Part shown: positions 1 through 10,244 of the stretch, in pieces | Layout of the letters: every line of letters starts with the position of its first letter | How positions within the stretch are numbered: position 1 is the stretch's first letter | NCBI RefSeq assembly: GCF_027484205.1 | Contig: NZ_JAIXUB010000024.1 | Location: 62,001-126,000, forward strand | DNA from: Flavobacterium sp. | GTDB taxonomy: Bacteria; Bacteroidota; Bacteroidia; Flavobacteriales; Flavobacteriaceae | DNA: 64,000 nt | Direction of reading: 5' to 3' | Notes under the pieces: model-generated | Seen by the model: the letters and a program-made list of their open reading frames with translations, nothing else | What the model was told of the DNA's origin: nothing | The model's database searches: none | Translations under genes and position numbers: made by a program

Positions 1-948
1 AAATTTATTGAAAAAGGCGGTCCAGATGGTGGTGATGGTGGTCGTGGTGGACACGTTTATATAAAAGGAAACAAAAATCTTTGGACATTATTCCATTTGA
101 AATTTGTAAAACACATGCGAGCTGGTCATGGTGGCGATGGAGGAAGTTCAAGAAGTACAGGTCACGATGGAGAGGATAAATACGTTGAAGTGCCACTTGG
201 AACTGTTGTAAAAGATATTGAAACAGGAGAAATACTTTTTGAAATTACAGAACACGGCGAAGAACGAATTCTAGCTCAAGGAGGAAAAGGAGGTTTAGGA
301 AATTGGCATTTTAGAAGTTCAACTAATCAAACACCAAGATATTCGCAACCCGGAATGCCATCAACTGAATTGGATGTTATTCTTGAATTAAAAGTTCTTG
401 CCGATGTTGGTTTAGTAGGTTTTCCAAATGCAGGAAAATCAACATTACTTTCAGTTTTAACTTCTGCTAAACCTAAAATTGCAGATTATCCGTTTACAAC
501 ATTAAAACCTAATTTAGGAATTGTTGCTTATAGAGAATTTCAATCGTTTGTAATTGCAGATATTCCTGGAATTATTGAAGGTGCAGCCGAAGGAAAAGGA
601 TTAGGGCATTATTTCTTGCGTCATATTGAAAGAAATTCAACACTATTGTTTTTAGTTCCAGCTGATGCTGACGATATCAAAAAAGAATATGAAATTCTAT
701 TAGACGAGTTACGTCGTTATAATCCAGAAATGTTAGATAAAGATAGACTTTTAGTAATCTCAAAATGCGATATGCTCGATGATGAATTAAAAGCTGAAAT
801 GAAGCAACATTTGGATAAATCTAAACTCGGAATTCCTTACATGTTTATTTCATCAGTTGCACAACAAGGTTTGACAGAATTAAAAGACAAACTTTGGGAA
901 ATGCTAAATGTAGAAGACGATAAACCAGAAAACAGTCATGGTTTGTAA
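1..948 (+). CDS. obg: GTPase Obg/CgtA, 5'-truncated by the window edge
   Basis: This is an essential ribosome-associated GTPase that acts in 50S subunit maturation. The frame is open from base 1, so the start and roughly the first 30 residues lie outside the window. The Gly-rich Obg fold comes first ([13 protein letters not shown] at the very start), then the G domain. G1 is GFPNAGKST at about residue 140 of the visible part, G3 is DIPG, G4 is SKCD (a variant of NKxD) and G5 is SSVA. The protein stops soon after the G domain, so it lacks the long C-terminal OCT extension of some Obg proteins. A terminator follows. Identification is secure. Confidence 0.96.
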   Translation, partial: KFIEKGGPDGGDGGRGGHVYIKGNKNLWTLFHLKFVKHMRAGHGGDGGSSRSTGHDGEDKYVEVPLGTVVKDIETGEILFEITEHGEERILAQGGKGGLGNWHFRSSTNQTPRYSQPGMPSTELDVILELKVLADVGLVGFPNAGKSTLLSVLTSAKPKIADYPFTTLKPNLGIVAYREFQSFVIADIPGIIEGAAEGKGLGHYFLRHIERNSTLLFLVPADADDIKKEYEILLDELRRYNPEMLDKDRLLVISKCDMLDDELKAEMKQHLDKSKLGIPYMFISSVAQQGLTELKDKLWEMLNVEDDKPENSHGL

Positions 949-967
949 GATAATTTAAAATAAAGTA

Positions 968-996
968 AAGCTTCGATATTTTCGAGGCTTTTTTTG
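968..996 (+). terminator. Rho-independent terminator after obg
   Basis: A 9-bp stem (AAGCTTCGA / TCGAGGCTT, one G-U pair) with a short loop is followed by a run of seven T. It lies 20 bases after the obg stop. Confidence 0.85.
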
Positions 997-1188
997 TGTT
1001 TTAATTTCCTAAAGTAAAGTTAAAATTAACTTATTAATTAAGGTTTTCAACCATAAAATTTAAATAATCCTCAAAAAATCGTAATTTCGCAACACTAAAA
1101 TTTTGCAATATTCAATTTAAAGTGTAACAAATTACATTTTAAATAGACTATTAGCTAACAAACAATTAACCTTTTTATATTTTCAATT

Positions 1189-3339
1189 ATGAAGAAAATT
1201 TTATTATCCTTAATTGCTGCCATTATGCTTGTTCCAACAAGTGTTAAAGCTGACGAAGGAATGTGGTTTTTAATGTTCATCGAACGTTTAAATCACCGCG
1301 ATATGCAAAAAATGGGCTTGCAATTGACAGCCGAAGAAATTTACAGCATCAACAATCATAGTTTGAAAGATGCTATCGTACAATTCAATGGAGGTTGTAC
1401 TGCTGAAATCATCTCTAAAGATGGTTTAGTATTAACAAATCACCACTGCGGTTATGATGCTATTGCAGAATTATCGACAGCTGAAAAAAATTATTTAAAA
1501 GATGGTTATTGGGCTGCAGATAGAAAAGCAGAAATTAAACCATCTAGTTTGTATGTTCGTTTCTTTGTTAGAATGGATGATTGTACAAAAAGAATTTTAG
1601 CAGTTGTAAATCCTTCTATGAGTGAAGCTGATAGAGAAAAAGCGATTAATGCTGAAATTGCTAAAATTGAAAAAGAAAACAACGAAGGCGGAAAATATAC
1701 AGTTTCTGTTCGTCCATTTTTTCAAGGGAATGAATACTACTATTTTGTTTACCAAGATTATAAAGACGTTCGTTTAGTTGGAACTCCTCCAGAAAGTTTA
1801 GGAAAATTTGGTGGTGATACAGACAACTGGGAATGGCCACGTCACACAGCAGATTTCTCAATGTTTAGAGTTTATGCAAACGCTGATGGTTCTCCAGCAG
1901 AATATTCTGAAAATAATGTTCCATTAAAACCAAAACATTACTTACCTGTTAATTTAGGTGGAGTTAAAGAAAATGACTTTGCTATGATTCTTGGATATCC
2001 TGGAAGAACGAACCGTTGGATGCCAGCAGCTGGAATTGAGCAAAATGTAAAATTTGCTTATCCGGCATGGGTTGAAGGAGCAAAAACTGGAATGGATGGA
2101 ATGAAAAAATACATGAATCAAAGTGATGCTTTGAATCTTGTATATGCTTCAAAATATGCTTCAACAGCTAATTATTGGAAAAACCGTCAAGGAATGATTG
2201 ATGCTTTGTCTAAATTTGGAACAGCAAAATCTAAAGCAGCACAAGAAGCTAAGTTTGATAAATGGGCTAATAAACCAGCCAATAAAGCGAAATACGGAAA
2301 TGTAGTTTCAACTATTAATAAGTATTATGCTATGACGAATGAAAAATCACGTCATGATAACTACTTACAACAATTATTCAGAACATCCTCTTTTGGAACA
2401 ATCGGAAGAAGTTTAGGAAGACAATTAGACGGTTATGTAAAAGCTGATGCTGCTAAACGAGCAACAATGGCACCTCAAATTATTGAGATGGCAACAGAAA
2501 TGTTCAAAGAATTACACATTCCTGCAGAGAAAGATATTCTTGCTGCTCAATTGAGAACATACGCAACTAAATCAACAGGTTATGAAATTGCGCCGATGGT
2601 AAAACAAATAGGTGATGCTAACAACAATGATTTTGCTAAATATGTAAATGCGGCTTTCGATTTAAGTATTCTTACTTCTGTTGATAGAATTAAAGCTTTC
2701 TTAGATTTGCCAAGTGAAGCTATGCTTACAAACGATCCTTTATATGCTTTATCAAATGATATGGTTACTCATTTCGGAAAAAGAACAGATGAATTAGCTA
2801 AAGCTCAAAACGATTATGCTGCTTCATTCCGTTTATTGGTAGAAGGTTTAAGAGAATCTAAAATTGGAGCAATTAAATATCCAGATGCTAACTCTACTCT
2901 ACGTTTAACATATGGAAAAGTTCGTTCACTTCCTGCTGACAAAAGAAATGATGCTGTTGTAAACAACTATACAACACTTGCAGGACAAGTTAAAAAATAC
3001 AAAAAAGGAGATCAAGAATTTGATTTACCAGCACGTGTTTTAGAAATGAATAAAAACAAAGATTTCGGTCGTTATGCTGATAAAGACGGTTCGCTTCACG
3101 TGAATTTCTTAACAGACAATGATATTACAGGAGGAAACTCAGGTTCACCAGTTCTTAACGGAAAAGGAGAATTAATCGGTCTTGCATTCGACGGAAACAT
3201 CGAAGCAATGGCAGGTGACGTAATTTTTGACAACAAATTACAAAGAACAATTAACGTAGATATTCGTTATGTTCTTTGGGTTATCGAAAATTTCTCAGGT
3301 GCAAAACACATTGTTGACGAAATGACTTTGGTAAAATAA
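1189..3339 (+). CDS. S46 family dipeptidyl-peptidase (DPP7-like)
   Basis: This periplasmic serine exopeptidase releases dipeptides from peptide N-termini, feeding amino-acid uptake in proteolytic Bacteroidota. A signal peptide (MKKILLSLIAAIML...KA) precedes DEGMW, a typical mature start. The chymotrypsin-type triad is visible: His85 in TNHHCGYD, Asp222 in WEWPRHTADF and Ser651 in GGNSGSP. The length of 716 aa is usual for S46. Eighteen residues after the catalytic Ser lies Gly669 (AFDGN). From memory of the family, Arg here marks DPP11 (Asp/Glu specific) and Gly marks DPP7 (hydrophobic P1), so DPP7-like specificity is inferred. It is monocistronic, with its own terminator. Confidence 0.93.
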   Translation: MKKILLSLIAAIMLVPTSVKADEGMWFLMFIERLNHRDMQKMGLQLTAEEIYSINNHSLKDAIVQFNGGCTAEIISKDGLVLTNHHCGYDAIAELSTAEKNYLKDGYWAADRKAEIKPSSLYVRFFVRMDDCTKRILAVVNPSMSEADREKAINAEIAKIEKENNEGGKYTVSVRPFFQGNEYYYFVYQDYKDVRLVGTPPESLGKFGGDTDNWEWPRHTADFSMFRVYANADGSPAEYSENNVPLKPKHYLPVNLGGVKENDFAMILGYPGRTNRWMPAAGIEQNVKFAYPAWVEGAKTGMDGMKKYMNQSDALNLVYASKYASTANYWKNRQGMIDALSKFGTAKSKAAQEAKFDKWANKPANKAKYGNVVSTINKYYAMTNEKSRHDNYLQQLFRTSSFGTIGRSLGRQLDGYVKADAAKRATMAPQIIEMATEMFKELHIPAEKDILAAQLRTYATKSTGYEIAPMVKQIGDANNNDFAKYVNAAFDLSILTSVDRIKAFLDLPSEAMLTNDPLYALSNDMVTHFGKRTDELAKAQNDYAASFRLLVEGLRESKIGAIKYPDANSTLRLTYGKVRSLPADKRNDAVVNNYTTLAGQVKKYKKGDQEFDLPARVLEMNKNKDFGRYADKDGSLHVNFLTDNDITGGNSGSPVLNGKGELIGLAFDGNIEAMAGDVIFDNKLQRTINVDIRYVLWVIENFSGAKHIVDEMTLVK

Positions 3340-3347
3340 AAACATTT

Positions 3348-3371
3348 TGTCATCCCGAGCGCAGTCGAAGG
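3348..3371 (+). repeat. Short dispersed repeat of the GTCATCCCGAGCGCAGTCGAAGG type
   Basis: This is a short intergenic repeat directly after the S46 peptidase gene. A related sequence (CTCGAGCGCAGTCGAGAG) forms the tip of the large repeat at 23145-23261, so the two repeat types nest inside each other. Confidence 0.6.
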
Positions 3372-3388
3372 AAAATCAATAAAATTTC

Positions 3389-3424
3389 AACTCCGAATTA
3401 AGTAATTAGTTCGGAGTTTTTTTA
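3389..3424 (+). terminator. Rho-independent terminator of the S46 peptidase gene
   Basis: The stem AACTCCGAA / TTCGGAGTT has 9 bp and a 12-base loop, followed by seven T. Confidence 0.85.
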
Positions 3425-3433
3425 TGCATCATT

Positions 3434-3456
3434 TTGTCATTCCGTAGGAATTTCAT
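3434..3456 (+). repeat. Short repeat TTGTCATTCCGTAGGAAT
   Basis: It matches, with one change, the 20-bp arms that flank the GIY-YIG cassette at 12448-12818. The core ATTCCGTAGGAAT is an imperfect palindrome. It sits between the S46 terminator and a copy of the large dispersed repeat. Confidence 0.65.
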
Positions 3457-3468
3457 CCTGTTATTTGT

Positions 3469-3574
3469 GAGCGAATGGCACGGGAATACTAGGTGTCCAT
3501 ATTCCTGCTTTACGTTACAATAAAAATGCCTTGAAACTATCAAGGCATTTTTATTTTCTCTGCAATCAGGGCTA
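3469..3574 (+). repeat. Large dispersed hairpin repeat, copy A
   Basis: The left box is GAGCGAATGGC, the middle box is CCATATTCCTGCTTTACGTT and the right box is CAATCAGGGCTA. Between middle and right boxes lies a 12-bp perfect hairpin (AAAAATGCCTTG at 3522-3533, CAAGGCATTTTT at 3541-3552), which could also terminate transcription of either convergent neighbour. Confidence 0.8.
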
Positions 3575-3598
3575 AATAGTAATTGTATTGAATAAATG

Positions 3599-6500
3599 TT
3601 ATTCTTTTACATTAACTCTTATTCCTTTAGAATGACTTTTGAATTCTGGAGCGTACATGCTTTCAATAGTAGTAATTCCGTTTGAAAAATTACCCATATT
3701 GTTAACTCTAATGTCATATTCCAAAATATAAGTTCCTTTGTTTATTTTGTCAAAAAAGAAATGAGTGGAAGCATCTTTGGTACACATATAGAACCCTAAG
3801 CCATCTTTCCATTTGTATTCAGATATCACATTTGTTGGTTCAAAGCAAGAAGCTCTCATGTCTTTTAAATGAATATATTCCATATCTTCTTTAGTAACTA
3901 TTATCAATCGAACTGTTACCAAATCTCCTATTTTCAGAGGATTATTTGAATTTATTTTTTGTAATTCCTCGCCTTTGTTGGTAGTTTTCTTTAAATACAA
4001 TTCTTTAGAAGTAGACAAATTTCCACCAACATTAGTTTTAATCTTATCTAAATCTTCAAAATATTGCCAATACACACCACCAAAACTAGGAACTTTAGAT
4101 TTGTTTTCAATTGAAATAGATGCCATTTCTGGTTTTATTTCCTCTGCTTTCCAAGTTGTTTTTATGTAACCAGTTTCGGCTTCTTTTTCCTTTTCAGAAA
4201 GTTTTTTAGTCATTATTTTTTCATCACCTATTTTGATAATTGTATTATCTTTCACACTCAACCAATCGGTTCCTTTCATCATTAATGCATAAATAGCTTC
4301 GGTTGTAGATTTTGTAGTGGGCCAATTTTTAGTTTGTTTGTTTTTCAAAAGCCAAACTTTCATAGCATCAACCGATTTGTTGTCGTTGTCAATTTCAGAA
4401 AAGGCTTCAATCAATAAGGCTTGTGTTTCAATTGGCGCTTGATACCAATACCAACCCGATTTGTTTTCTATCCAATACATTCCCCAATCTTCATTGTTAG
4501 AAGAAGTTTCTTTTAAACTTTCTAAAATCATTTTGGCAGTTGCTTTTTCTCCAAATCTATTTAAGGTTAAAGCAGCCAAACCTTTCTCGTATAGCGAATA
4601 ATTCAACCAATTTTCTATTGTGGCATCCAAATATTTTTTTGTTGCAGTTTTTAAAGTGTCTGAAAGTGGATAATCTTCTAAATAAAAACTTCTAGTATAC
4701 AAATAGTGTAAATTAGAATAAGGATTTGTCCAATTAAATTTCGTTTTTTTCTTTTGATTATCAACAACTTTTTTATGGCTCTCTAAAAATTTGGTATCAA
4801 TAAATGAAACTCCTTTTTTAACAACTTCATTTATTTTTTCATCAATTTTAATGTTATTAGCTTTTAACTTTTTCAAGTGTCCTAAACCTGCTAAAATATG
4901 ACGAGTGATATATTCATTTTCTGTTCCTCCATCAAACCAAACAAAACCACCAGATGGATTTTGTTTGTTTTTAAGTTTTTCAAAAGTGGCATCTTGAGTG
5001 TTTTTCATATTTTCTAAATCGAACAATAAAGCCAACTTGTTTTTCTTTTCTTCCTCACTTTCCGCATCTTTTAACCAAGGTGTTTCTGCTAAAATCATCG
5101 ATTTTAATTCTTCATTTTGTTCTAAATTGGAGGTTAATTTGCCTTTGGCTTTCCAATCTTCAAATAGTTTTGCAATTTTTGGATTACTATTAATTATTTC
5201 AGTAGCTAAGGAGTTTGCATAAAATTTTGCAAAAGTTTGTTCCGCACATTCATGTTCATATTCCATCAAATATGGCAACGATTGAATAGCAATCCAAGTT
5301 GGATTTGAAGTGTATTCCAAAGTAAATTGATGATTGCGAAGTGAAGAGGAAGTGTTATTTTTTAAATTCTCAAACAGATATTCTTTTTTGGAATTTTCTC
5401 TAACCCAAATTGGAATACTTTCTGTGACTAATAAATTGTTAGTTAATACAGGTAATATATTTTCTTCGCCATCTGAGTAATTTCCAGCTTTGGCAACAAT
5501 CTTGTATTGGATGCCTTGCAATCCCTCAGGTATGAAGATTTTCCAATTAATATTTGTACTACCAAAAGCGTTGATTGTGTAATTTTTTATTAAATTTTTA
5601 TTGAGTAAACTTACATCAATTGATTTCATTGTGGTAGCGTCAAAAAACTGTAAACTAGTAATGCCTGTTTTTGTGCTTTTTGTCATATTACTAATTTTTG
5701 CTGAAATTATTATAGTATCTTTTTCTCTAAAAAACCTAGGCATGTTTGGGACTACCATAATTTCTTTTTGAGTTATTACCGTTTTTTGTAAATAATTTGA
5801 ATTACCTTTTTTTGTGTGTGCAAATAATCTAAATTTCCATTGAGTCAGTGCTTCAGGTGAAGAAAAATTAACACTTACAGTTCCATTGTCATTAGTTTTT
5901 AAATGTGGGAAAAAGAATGCAGTTTCAGATAAGTTTGTTCTAGTTTCAACTTGCATCAACTGTTGAAGTCCTTTTTTTGTTGTTATAATTAGTGCGCCAT
6001 TTTTTCCTTGACTTCCATATAATTGAACAGCATTACTACCTTTTAAGACTTTTACATCTATGATTTCATCAGCGTTTAAAGTATTTAAAAAGTTTGATTC
6101 TTTTATTATTCCATCAATAACTAACAGAACATTATTTTCTTCACTTATTGATTTATAACCTCTTAATACAATACTCGTTGAAGGATTAGTACCGTTATTT
6201 TTTGTGATAATATTTAAACCTGAAACTTTACCAGCTAAAGCAGTAACAGCGCTTGTTGGAGCAGCAACTTCTAGTTCTTCTTTTTCAACTTTCTGAGAAG
6301 AGTAAGCTAATTTTTTTGTTTGAATTTTTCTTCCGAATGATCCAACTACTACTTCATCAATCTTCTTAATATTTTCAATTAACTGAATACTGATTTCATT
6401 ATTTATATTTTTAGTAATTGGAAATGTTGTTGATTCATATCCAGAAAATGAGATTATCATAGTTTCTCCCTCTTTAGCTTCAATTTCAAAATATCCATCA

Positions 6501-9500
6501 ACATCAGAATTTACGTGTCTAATTGTGTTCTTTATAACAATATTTGCACCCGGTAATGGTCCAGAATCATCAGAAATAATTCCGGATATAAGTTTTGAAT
6601 TTTTTGGTTTTTTAGCTTTTTTAGTTATTTGTTTATTATATTCCTCTTTTGTAATTGAGTTTTCCGAGTTATTAAAATCAAATCCAAACCAAATTAAACT
6701 TGTTTTATTGTTTTTAGGATAATATATTGGAGAAATCAATGTATTATTGATGTAGAATGTTATGTCTACTTTTTCGAATCCAAGTGCATTTTTACCATAA
6801 TAGTTGTTATTTGAATATAATTTTGAATTTAAACTATTCCAATTTTTTATTGCAAATTTATCTAATGAACTATCATACATGGATGCTAAAACTTCTAAAG
6901 GAATATTTTTACCATCTTCTTTGATTGAAAATAACCAATTTTCTTTTGAGTTTGGCTCAATTTTATTTCTGAATGTTTCTGTTTCAATTGAAATTTCTGG
7001 TAACACATCCACAAGTTCAATGCTTCGTTCAAATTTAAAATATTGGTTTTCAAAAATGGTTTCAAACGCAATTAAAATCTCATTTTTAAATTTTTTTTCA
7101 AGTGGAATTTTGATTTCATATTCAAAGTCTTTTAATGAAATTGTTTCCTCAAAAATTAAAGAATTTGAATAAATTCCAACACAATTTAAATACAAATCAG
7201 GTACAGCTGAATTAATTTTAATTTTTATAAATCCATCTTTTAATGGGTTTTCGTTTAATTGTTTTAAAGTAATTAATTCATTTCCTGTTGCTTTTCTGTC
7301 ATTTGATTGCAAAATTTCAAATATTTTTTCGGATTCTATTAGATTGTTAAATCTGTCTTTTGTAGATAAAATTATTTTGTAATAGCCTGATTTATATTTT
7401 GATATAAAATCTAATCCGATCTCGTTATTTATTTGAGTATTTATTTTTTTTGAAAATGTCAAAGTTCCTAACTCATTAGTTAATGATTTTTCTGTATTTT
7501 CAAAAGGAAACAATCTGTTGAATTCTTCACTAGATATTGTTTGAATTTCAGGAATTCCAAAAACATTTTTTTTAAATTTATTTGAGTATTCTTTTAAATA
7601 ATAAATTTTTAAGTCTGCATTGGTCGCGATAAATTGATTATTTAAATTTTTACTGCTAATAACTACTTTATTTTTCTCTGAAGTTATTACCTTATCAGGA
7701 ACTATAATTTCTAAAATTAATGATTTTTGACCAACATTTATTTTGGTATTGTTTGATTGAGTTTCGCCGTTAATATCTGTAATAGTAGCTTTAACAAGAT
7801 AAGAAAAAATTACATCATTATCGTTATTATATGATACATCGGGTTTTGCTATAAAATTTATTTTAAAGTTTCCATCATTATCAGTTTTTGTTTCTGATTC
7901 ATAAATTATTTGATTTGAATATCCATAATAATCATTCCAATTTTCATAAACTTTTCGTTCGATGGTATATTTTACATTTGAATTAGCTATTGAGCTACCT
8001 GAAAAGGATTTTGCGTTTCCATTTAATTGTATCTCTTGATTTATTATATAGGTTTCTTTTACATCATCAAATATAATTTCAAATTTAGGTCTCTTATATT
8101 CTTCTACTTTAAAAGAAATTGATGAATTAAGTAATTCAGAATTATCCCAAATTGGATGTTCCTCTTTTATTTTATCATATAAAAGATCATCCTCATAATC
8201 ATCAGGTTCTGATGCATTTATTCTAAAATTACCGGTTAGAATATTTTTAGGTAAAACAAATTCTCCTGAAAATGAACCAAACTCATTTGTAGTAACCTCA
8301 AAAGTCTTTATTACCTCAGAGTTAACATCTTTAATTTCAATTTTTAGTAATAAATTTGCTAAAACAGATTTTTCAGTTTCTGATTTTTGTATTATAATTC
8401 CCTTAAAAAACACATTTTGACCGGGACGATAAATGGCTCTATCCAAATAAAAATTTACTTCGAATTGTTGTTTTTTATCACTATTAGCATATTTGTCTAA
8501 ATCATATAAATAGTGTTTATCTATTTGCAATGTATCATTATTGTTGGTAATAGTTATGTCCTTATAATAATTGTAATATTTTTTTTCATCTCTTAAATCA
8601 TTGTATTCAGCTATTCCATTCTTATTTGTTTTAATATTGAAATCGTCGTTTTTAATAATGCAATTTTCTATTGGTTTCCCTGTTTTTCGATTAAGGACTT
8701 GATAGATAATTGTTTTATTTTTTCTATGAGCAATAACACTACTATTTGAAACATGTAATTTTTGGAAATTCCTGTGCATTATTAAAATTTCATTTCCAGT
8801 TGTTTCAGCAATTACAATGTAGGTTCCTAATTCTAGTTGAGGTAATAAAACTTCAGTTGTGTAATAAAAATAGTCTTTGTTATTATTCAACGAATAGTCA
8901 ACAGATTTGTATATTTTATTTTTTAATTTAAAATTGTCATAAACACTGTCTTTTAATAAGTTTGAGTCTTCAAAATTAGAATTTACCTTATAAAATATAA
9001 GTTTGTAGTTATCAATATTTTTATAATTAATTTGAGCACGAATATTTTCTTTCTCATAGCAATTTTTTAAAAGAGTCATATTCAAATAACTCTTTGTAAT
9101 TTCCTTTTTTATTTGTTCAGCTTGATTAATTAATCCCGTTCTATTTTTAAAATTTATTATAGAGTCCAAGATTGAAACAACCTTTTTATTATAATCAGGA
9201 TGAAGTTCTTTTGATGCAAGACTTTTGTAATAATCACTTTTTTTAAGTAGTATTTCTTGTTGAATTTTCTCGTCTTTACTGCTTTTTTGATAGGTATTAA
9301 GTATTTTTAAATATTCAACATCTGTTGAATTCAAATTATTATGAAATAATTTTATTCTTTTAAGTTGATTTTCTTCAGAAATTGAATTTTGAAAAAGTAG
9401 TAATAGATATTTTAAATCAATATTACTAATTGTATCGAAATTTGCAGCTTTAAATTTTTCATCTGATTCAATATAAATATTAGAAAATCCTTTAAAATTA

Positions 9501-10111
9501 TACATGTTAATTTTGGTAGATAAATAATCAATATTTTGTTCATTTAGGTAATCATATAATGATAATGAATTGAATTTTTCTTCTGAGATATAGTCGAAAA
9601 TTGCATCGTATTTTTTGAGCGGAGTGTTTTTTAGAACGGCTTCATTTGTGATGGAATTGTTATAAGATTCTTTTATTTCATTTTCAAAATCATAAAATGT
9701 CCAAGTCAAAAAATCTCCCCTTGAAGTACTATTAATTTTTGTCCTATCATATAATTTATATGTATGTTTTTTAACATATTTATCCAAGCATTTAGCATAA
9801 ATATAATTTAAAATGGCCTTTGAAGGTATTGATGAAGATTTAATTTCTTCATTTAAATTATACAAAATTTTTAGTTGAGCATTTTCGTCAAGGATTTGTG
9901 AGTACTTAGATTTATAAAAAAAACATTTTATAATTTGAGCTTCGTTATTAATTAGCTTTGCTTTTTTATAAATTGCCTCAACATCTTTGTTTGCAGATTT
10001 TATTTTGCCAAGATTTTCATATTTAACAACTTTTTCCCAGTCGTTGTAATAATTTTGACTCAAAGCGGATAAAGAATAAAGCAAGAATAGAAGTAGTAAT
10101 TTTTGTTTCAT
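3599..10111 (-). CDS. Giant alpha-2-macroglobulin family protein with internal SusC-like plug module
   Basis: This is probably an envelope protease trap. It has a signal peptide without lipobox (MKQKLLLLFLLYSLSALSQ), a helical N-terminal region to about residue 300, and macroglobulin domains including the MG2 hallmark YRPGQNVFFKG near residue 555. A carboxypeptidase-regulatory-like domain follows at about 1170-1255, then a TonB plug-like segment at about 1260-1385 (VLRGYKS, VIDGII, LYGSQGKNGALIITTKKG). The A2M domain comes next, and the thioester motif CAEQ starts at Cys1622 inside the helical TED domain. The plug module is not part of the standard family architecture; it sits just before the A2M/MG7 domain, near where a bait region is expected. 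No beta-barrel follows, so this is not a receptor. It is monocistronic and divergent from the TPR gene. Confidence 0.9.
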   Translation of the reverse strand: MKQKLLLLFLLYSLSALSQNYYNDWEKVVKYENLGKIKSANKDVEAIYKKAKLINNEAQIIKCFFYKSKYSQILDENAQLKILYNLNEEIKSSSIPSKAILNYIYAKCLDKYVKKHTYKLYDRTKINSTSRGDFLTWTFYDFENEIKESYNNSITNEAVLKNTPLKKYDAIFDYISEEKFNSLSLYDYLNEQNIDYLSTKINMYNFKGFSNIYIESDEKFKAANFDTISNIDLKYLLLLFQNSISEENQLKRIKLFHNNLNSTDVEYLKILNTYQKSSKDEKIQQEILLKKSDYYKSLASKELHPDYNKKVVSILDSIINFKNRTGLINQAEQIKKEITKSYLNMTLLKNCYEKENIRAQINYKNIDNYKLIFYKVNSNFEDSNLLKDSVYDNFKLKNKIYKSVDYSLNNNKDYFYYTTEVLLPQLELGTYIVIAETTGNEILIMHRNFQKLHVSNSSVIAHRKNKTIIYQVLNRKTGKPIENCIIKNDDFNIKTNKNGIAEYNDLRDEKKYYNYYKDITITNNNDTLQIDKHYLYDLDKYANSDKKQQFEVNFYLDRAIYRPGQNVFFKGIIIQKSETEKSVLANLLLKIEIKDVNSEVIKTFEVTTNEFGSFSGEFVLPKNILTGNFRINASEPDDYEDDLLYDKIKEEHPIWDNSELLNSSISFKVEEYKRPKFEIIFDDVKETYIINQEIQLNGNAKSFSGSSIANSNVKYTIERKVYENWNDYYGYSNQIIYESETKTDNDGNFKINFIAKPDVSYNNDNDVIFSYLVKATITDINGETQSNNTKINVGQKSLILEIIVPDKVITSEKNKVVISSKNLNNQFIATNADLKIYYLKEYSNKFKKNVFGIPEIQTISSEEFNRLFPFENTEKSLTNELGTLTFSKKINTQINNEIGLDFISKYKSGYYKIILSTKDRFNNLIESEKIFEILQSNDRKATGNELITLKQLNENPLKDGFIKIKINSAVPDLYLNCVGIYSNSLIFEETISLKDFEYEIKIPLEKKFKNEILIAFETIFENQYFKFERSIELVDVLPEISIETETFRNKIEPNSKENWLFSIKEDGKNIPLEVLASMYDSSLDKFAIKNWNSLNSKLYSNNNYYGKNALGFEKVDITFYINNTLISPIYYPKNNKTSLIWFGFDFNNSENSITKEEYNKQITKKAKKPKNSKLISGIISDDSGPLPGANIVIKNTIRHVNSDVDGYFEIEAKEGETMIISFSGYESTTFPITKNINNEISIQLIENIKKIDEVVVGSFGRKIQTKKLAYSSQKVEKEELEVAAPTSAVTALAGKVSGLNIITKNNGTNPSTSIVLRGYKSISEENNVLLVIDGIIKESNFLNTLNADEIIDVKVLKGSNAVQLYGSQGKNGALIITTKKGLQQLMQVETRTNLSETAFFFPHLKTNDNGTVSVNFSSPEALTQWKFRLFAHTKKGNSNYLQKTVITQKEIMVVPNMPRFFREKDTIIISAKISNMTKSTKTGITSLQFFDATTMKSIDVSLLNKNLIKNYTINAFGSTNINWKIFIPEGLQGIQYKIVAKAGNYSDGEENILPVLTNNLLVTESIPIWVRENSKKEYLFENLKNNTSSSLRNHQFTLEYTSNPTWIAIQSLPYLMEYEHECAEQTFAKFYANSLATEIINSNPKIAKLFEDWKAKGKLTSNLEQNEELKSMILAETPWLKDAESEEEKKNKLALLFDLENMKNTQDATFEKLKNKQNPSGGFVWFDGGTENEYITRHILAGLGHLKKLKANNIKIDEKINEVVKKGVSFIDTKFLESHKKVVDNQKKKTKFNWTNPYSNLHYLYTRSFYLEDYPLSDTLKTATKKYLDATIENWLNYSLYEKGLAALTLNRFGEKATAKMILESLKETSSNNEDWGMYWIENKSGWYWYQAPIETQALLIEAFSEIDNDNKSVDAMKVWLLKNKQTKNWPTTKSTTEAIYALMMKGTDWLSVKDNTIIKIGDEKIMTKKLSEKEKEAETGYIKTTWKAEEIKPEMASISIENKSKVPSFGGVYWQYFEDLDKIKTNVGGNLSTSKELYLKKTTNKGEELQKINSNNPLKIGDLVTVRLIIVTKEDMEYIHLKDMRASCFEPTNVISEYKWKDGLGFYMCTKDASTHFFFDKINKGTYILEYDIRVNNMGNFSNGITTIESMYAPEFKSHSKGIRVNVKE

Positions 10112-10218
10112 AAAAGATAGTTTCTTTATATAGAGTATTATTTTATCAAAAAGGTTGGAATTGTTTTTTTATTTTATTAAAATTAGTTTAAAAAAATAAC
10201 TTACTCAAACCATTTTCT

Positions 10219-10226
10219 TATTTTTG
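10219..10226 (+). promoter_or_regulatory. Candidate -7 element TATTTTTG for the TPR gene
   Basis: It matches the Bacteroidota -7 consensus TAnnTTTG and lies 18 bases before the ATG at 10245. No clear -33 TTTG was found at the right spacing. Confidence 0.4.
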
Positions 10227-10244
10227 AACATCCAATAACAACCC

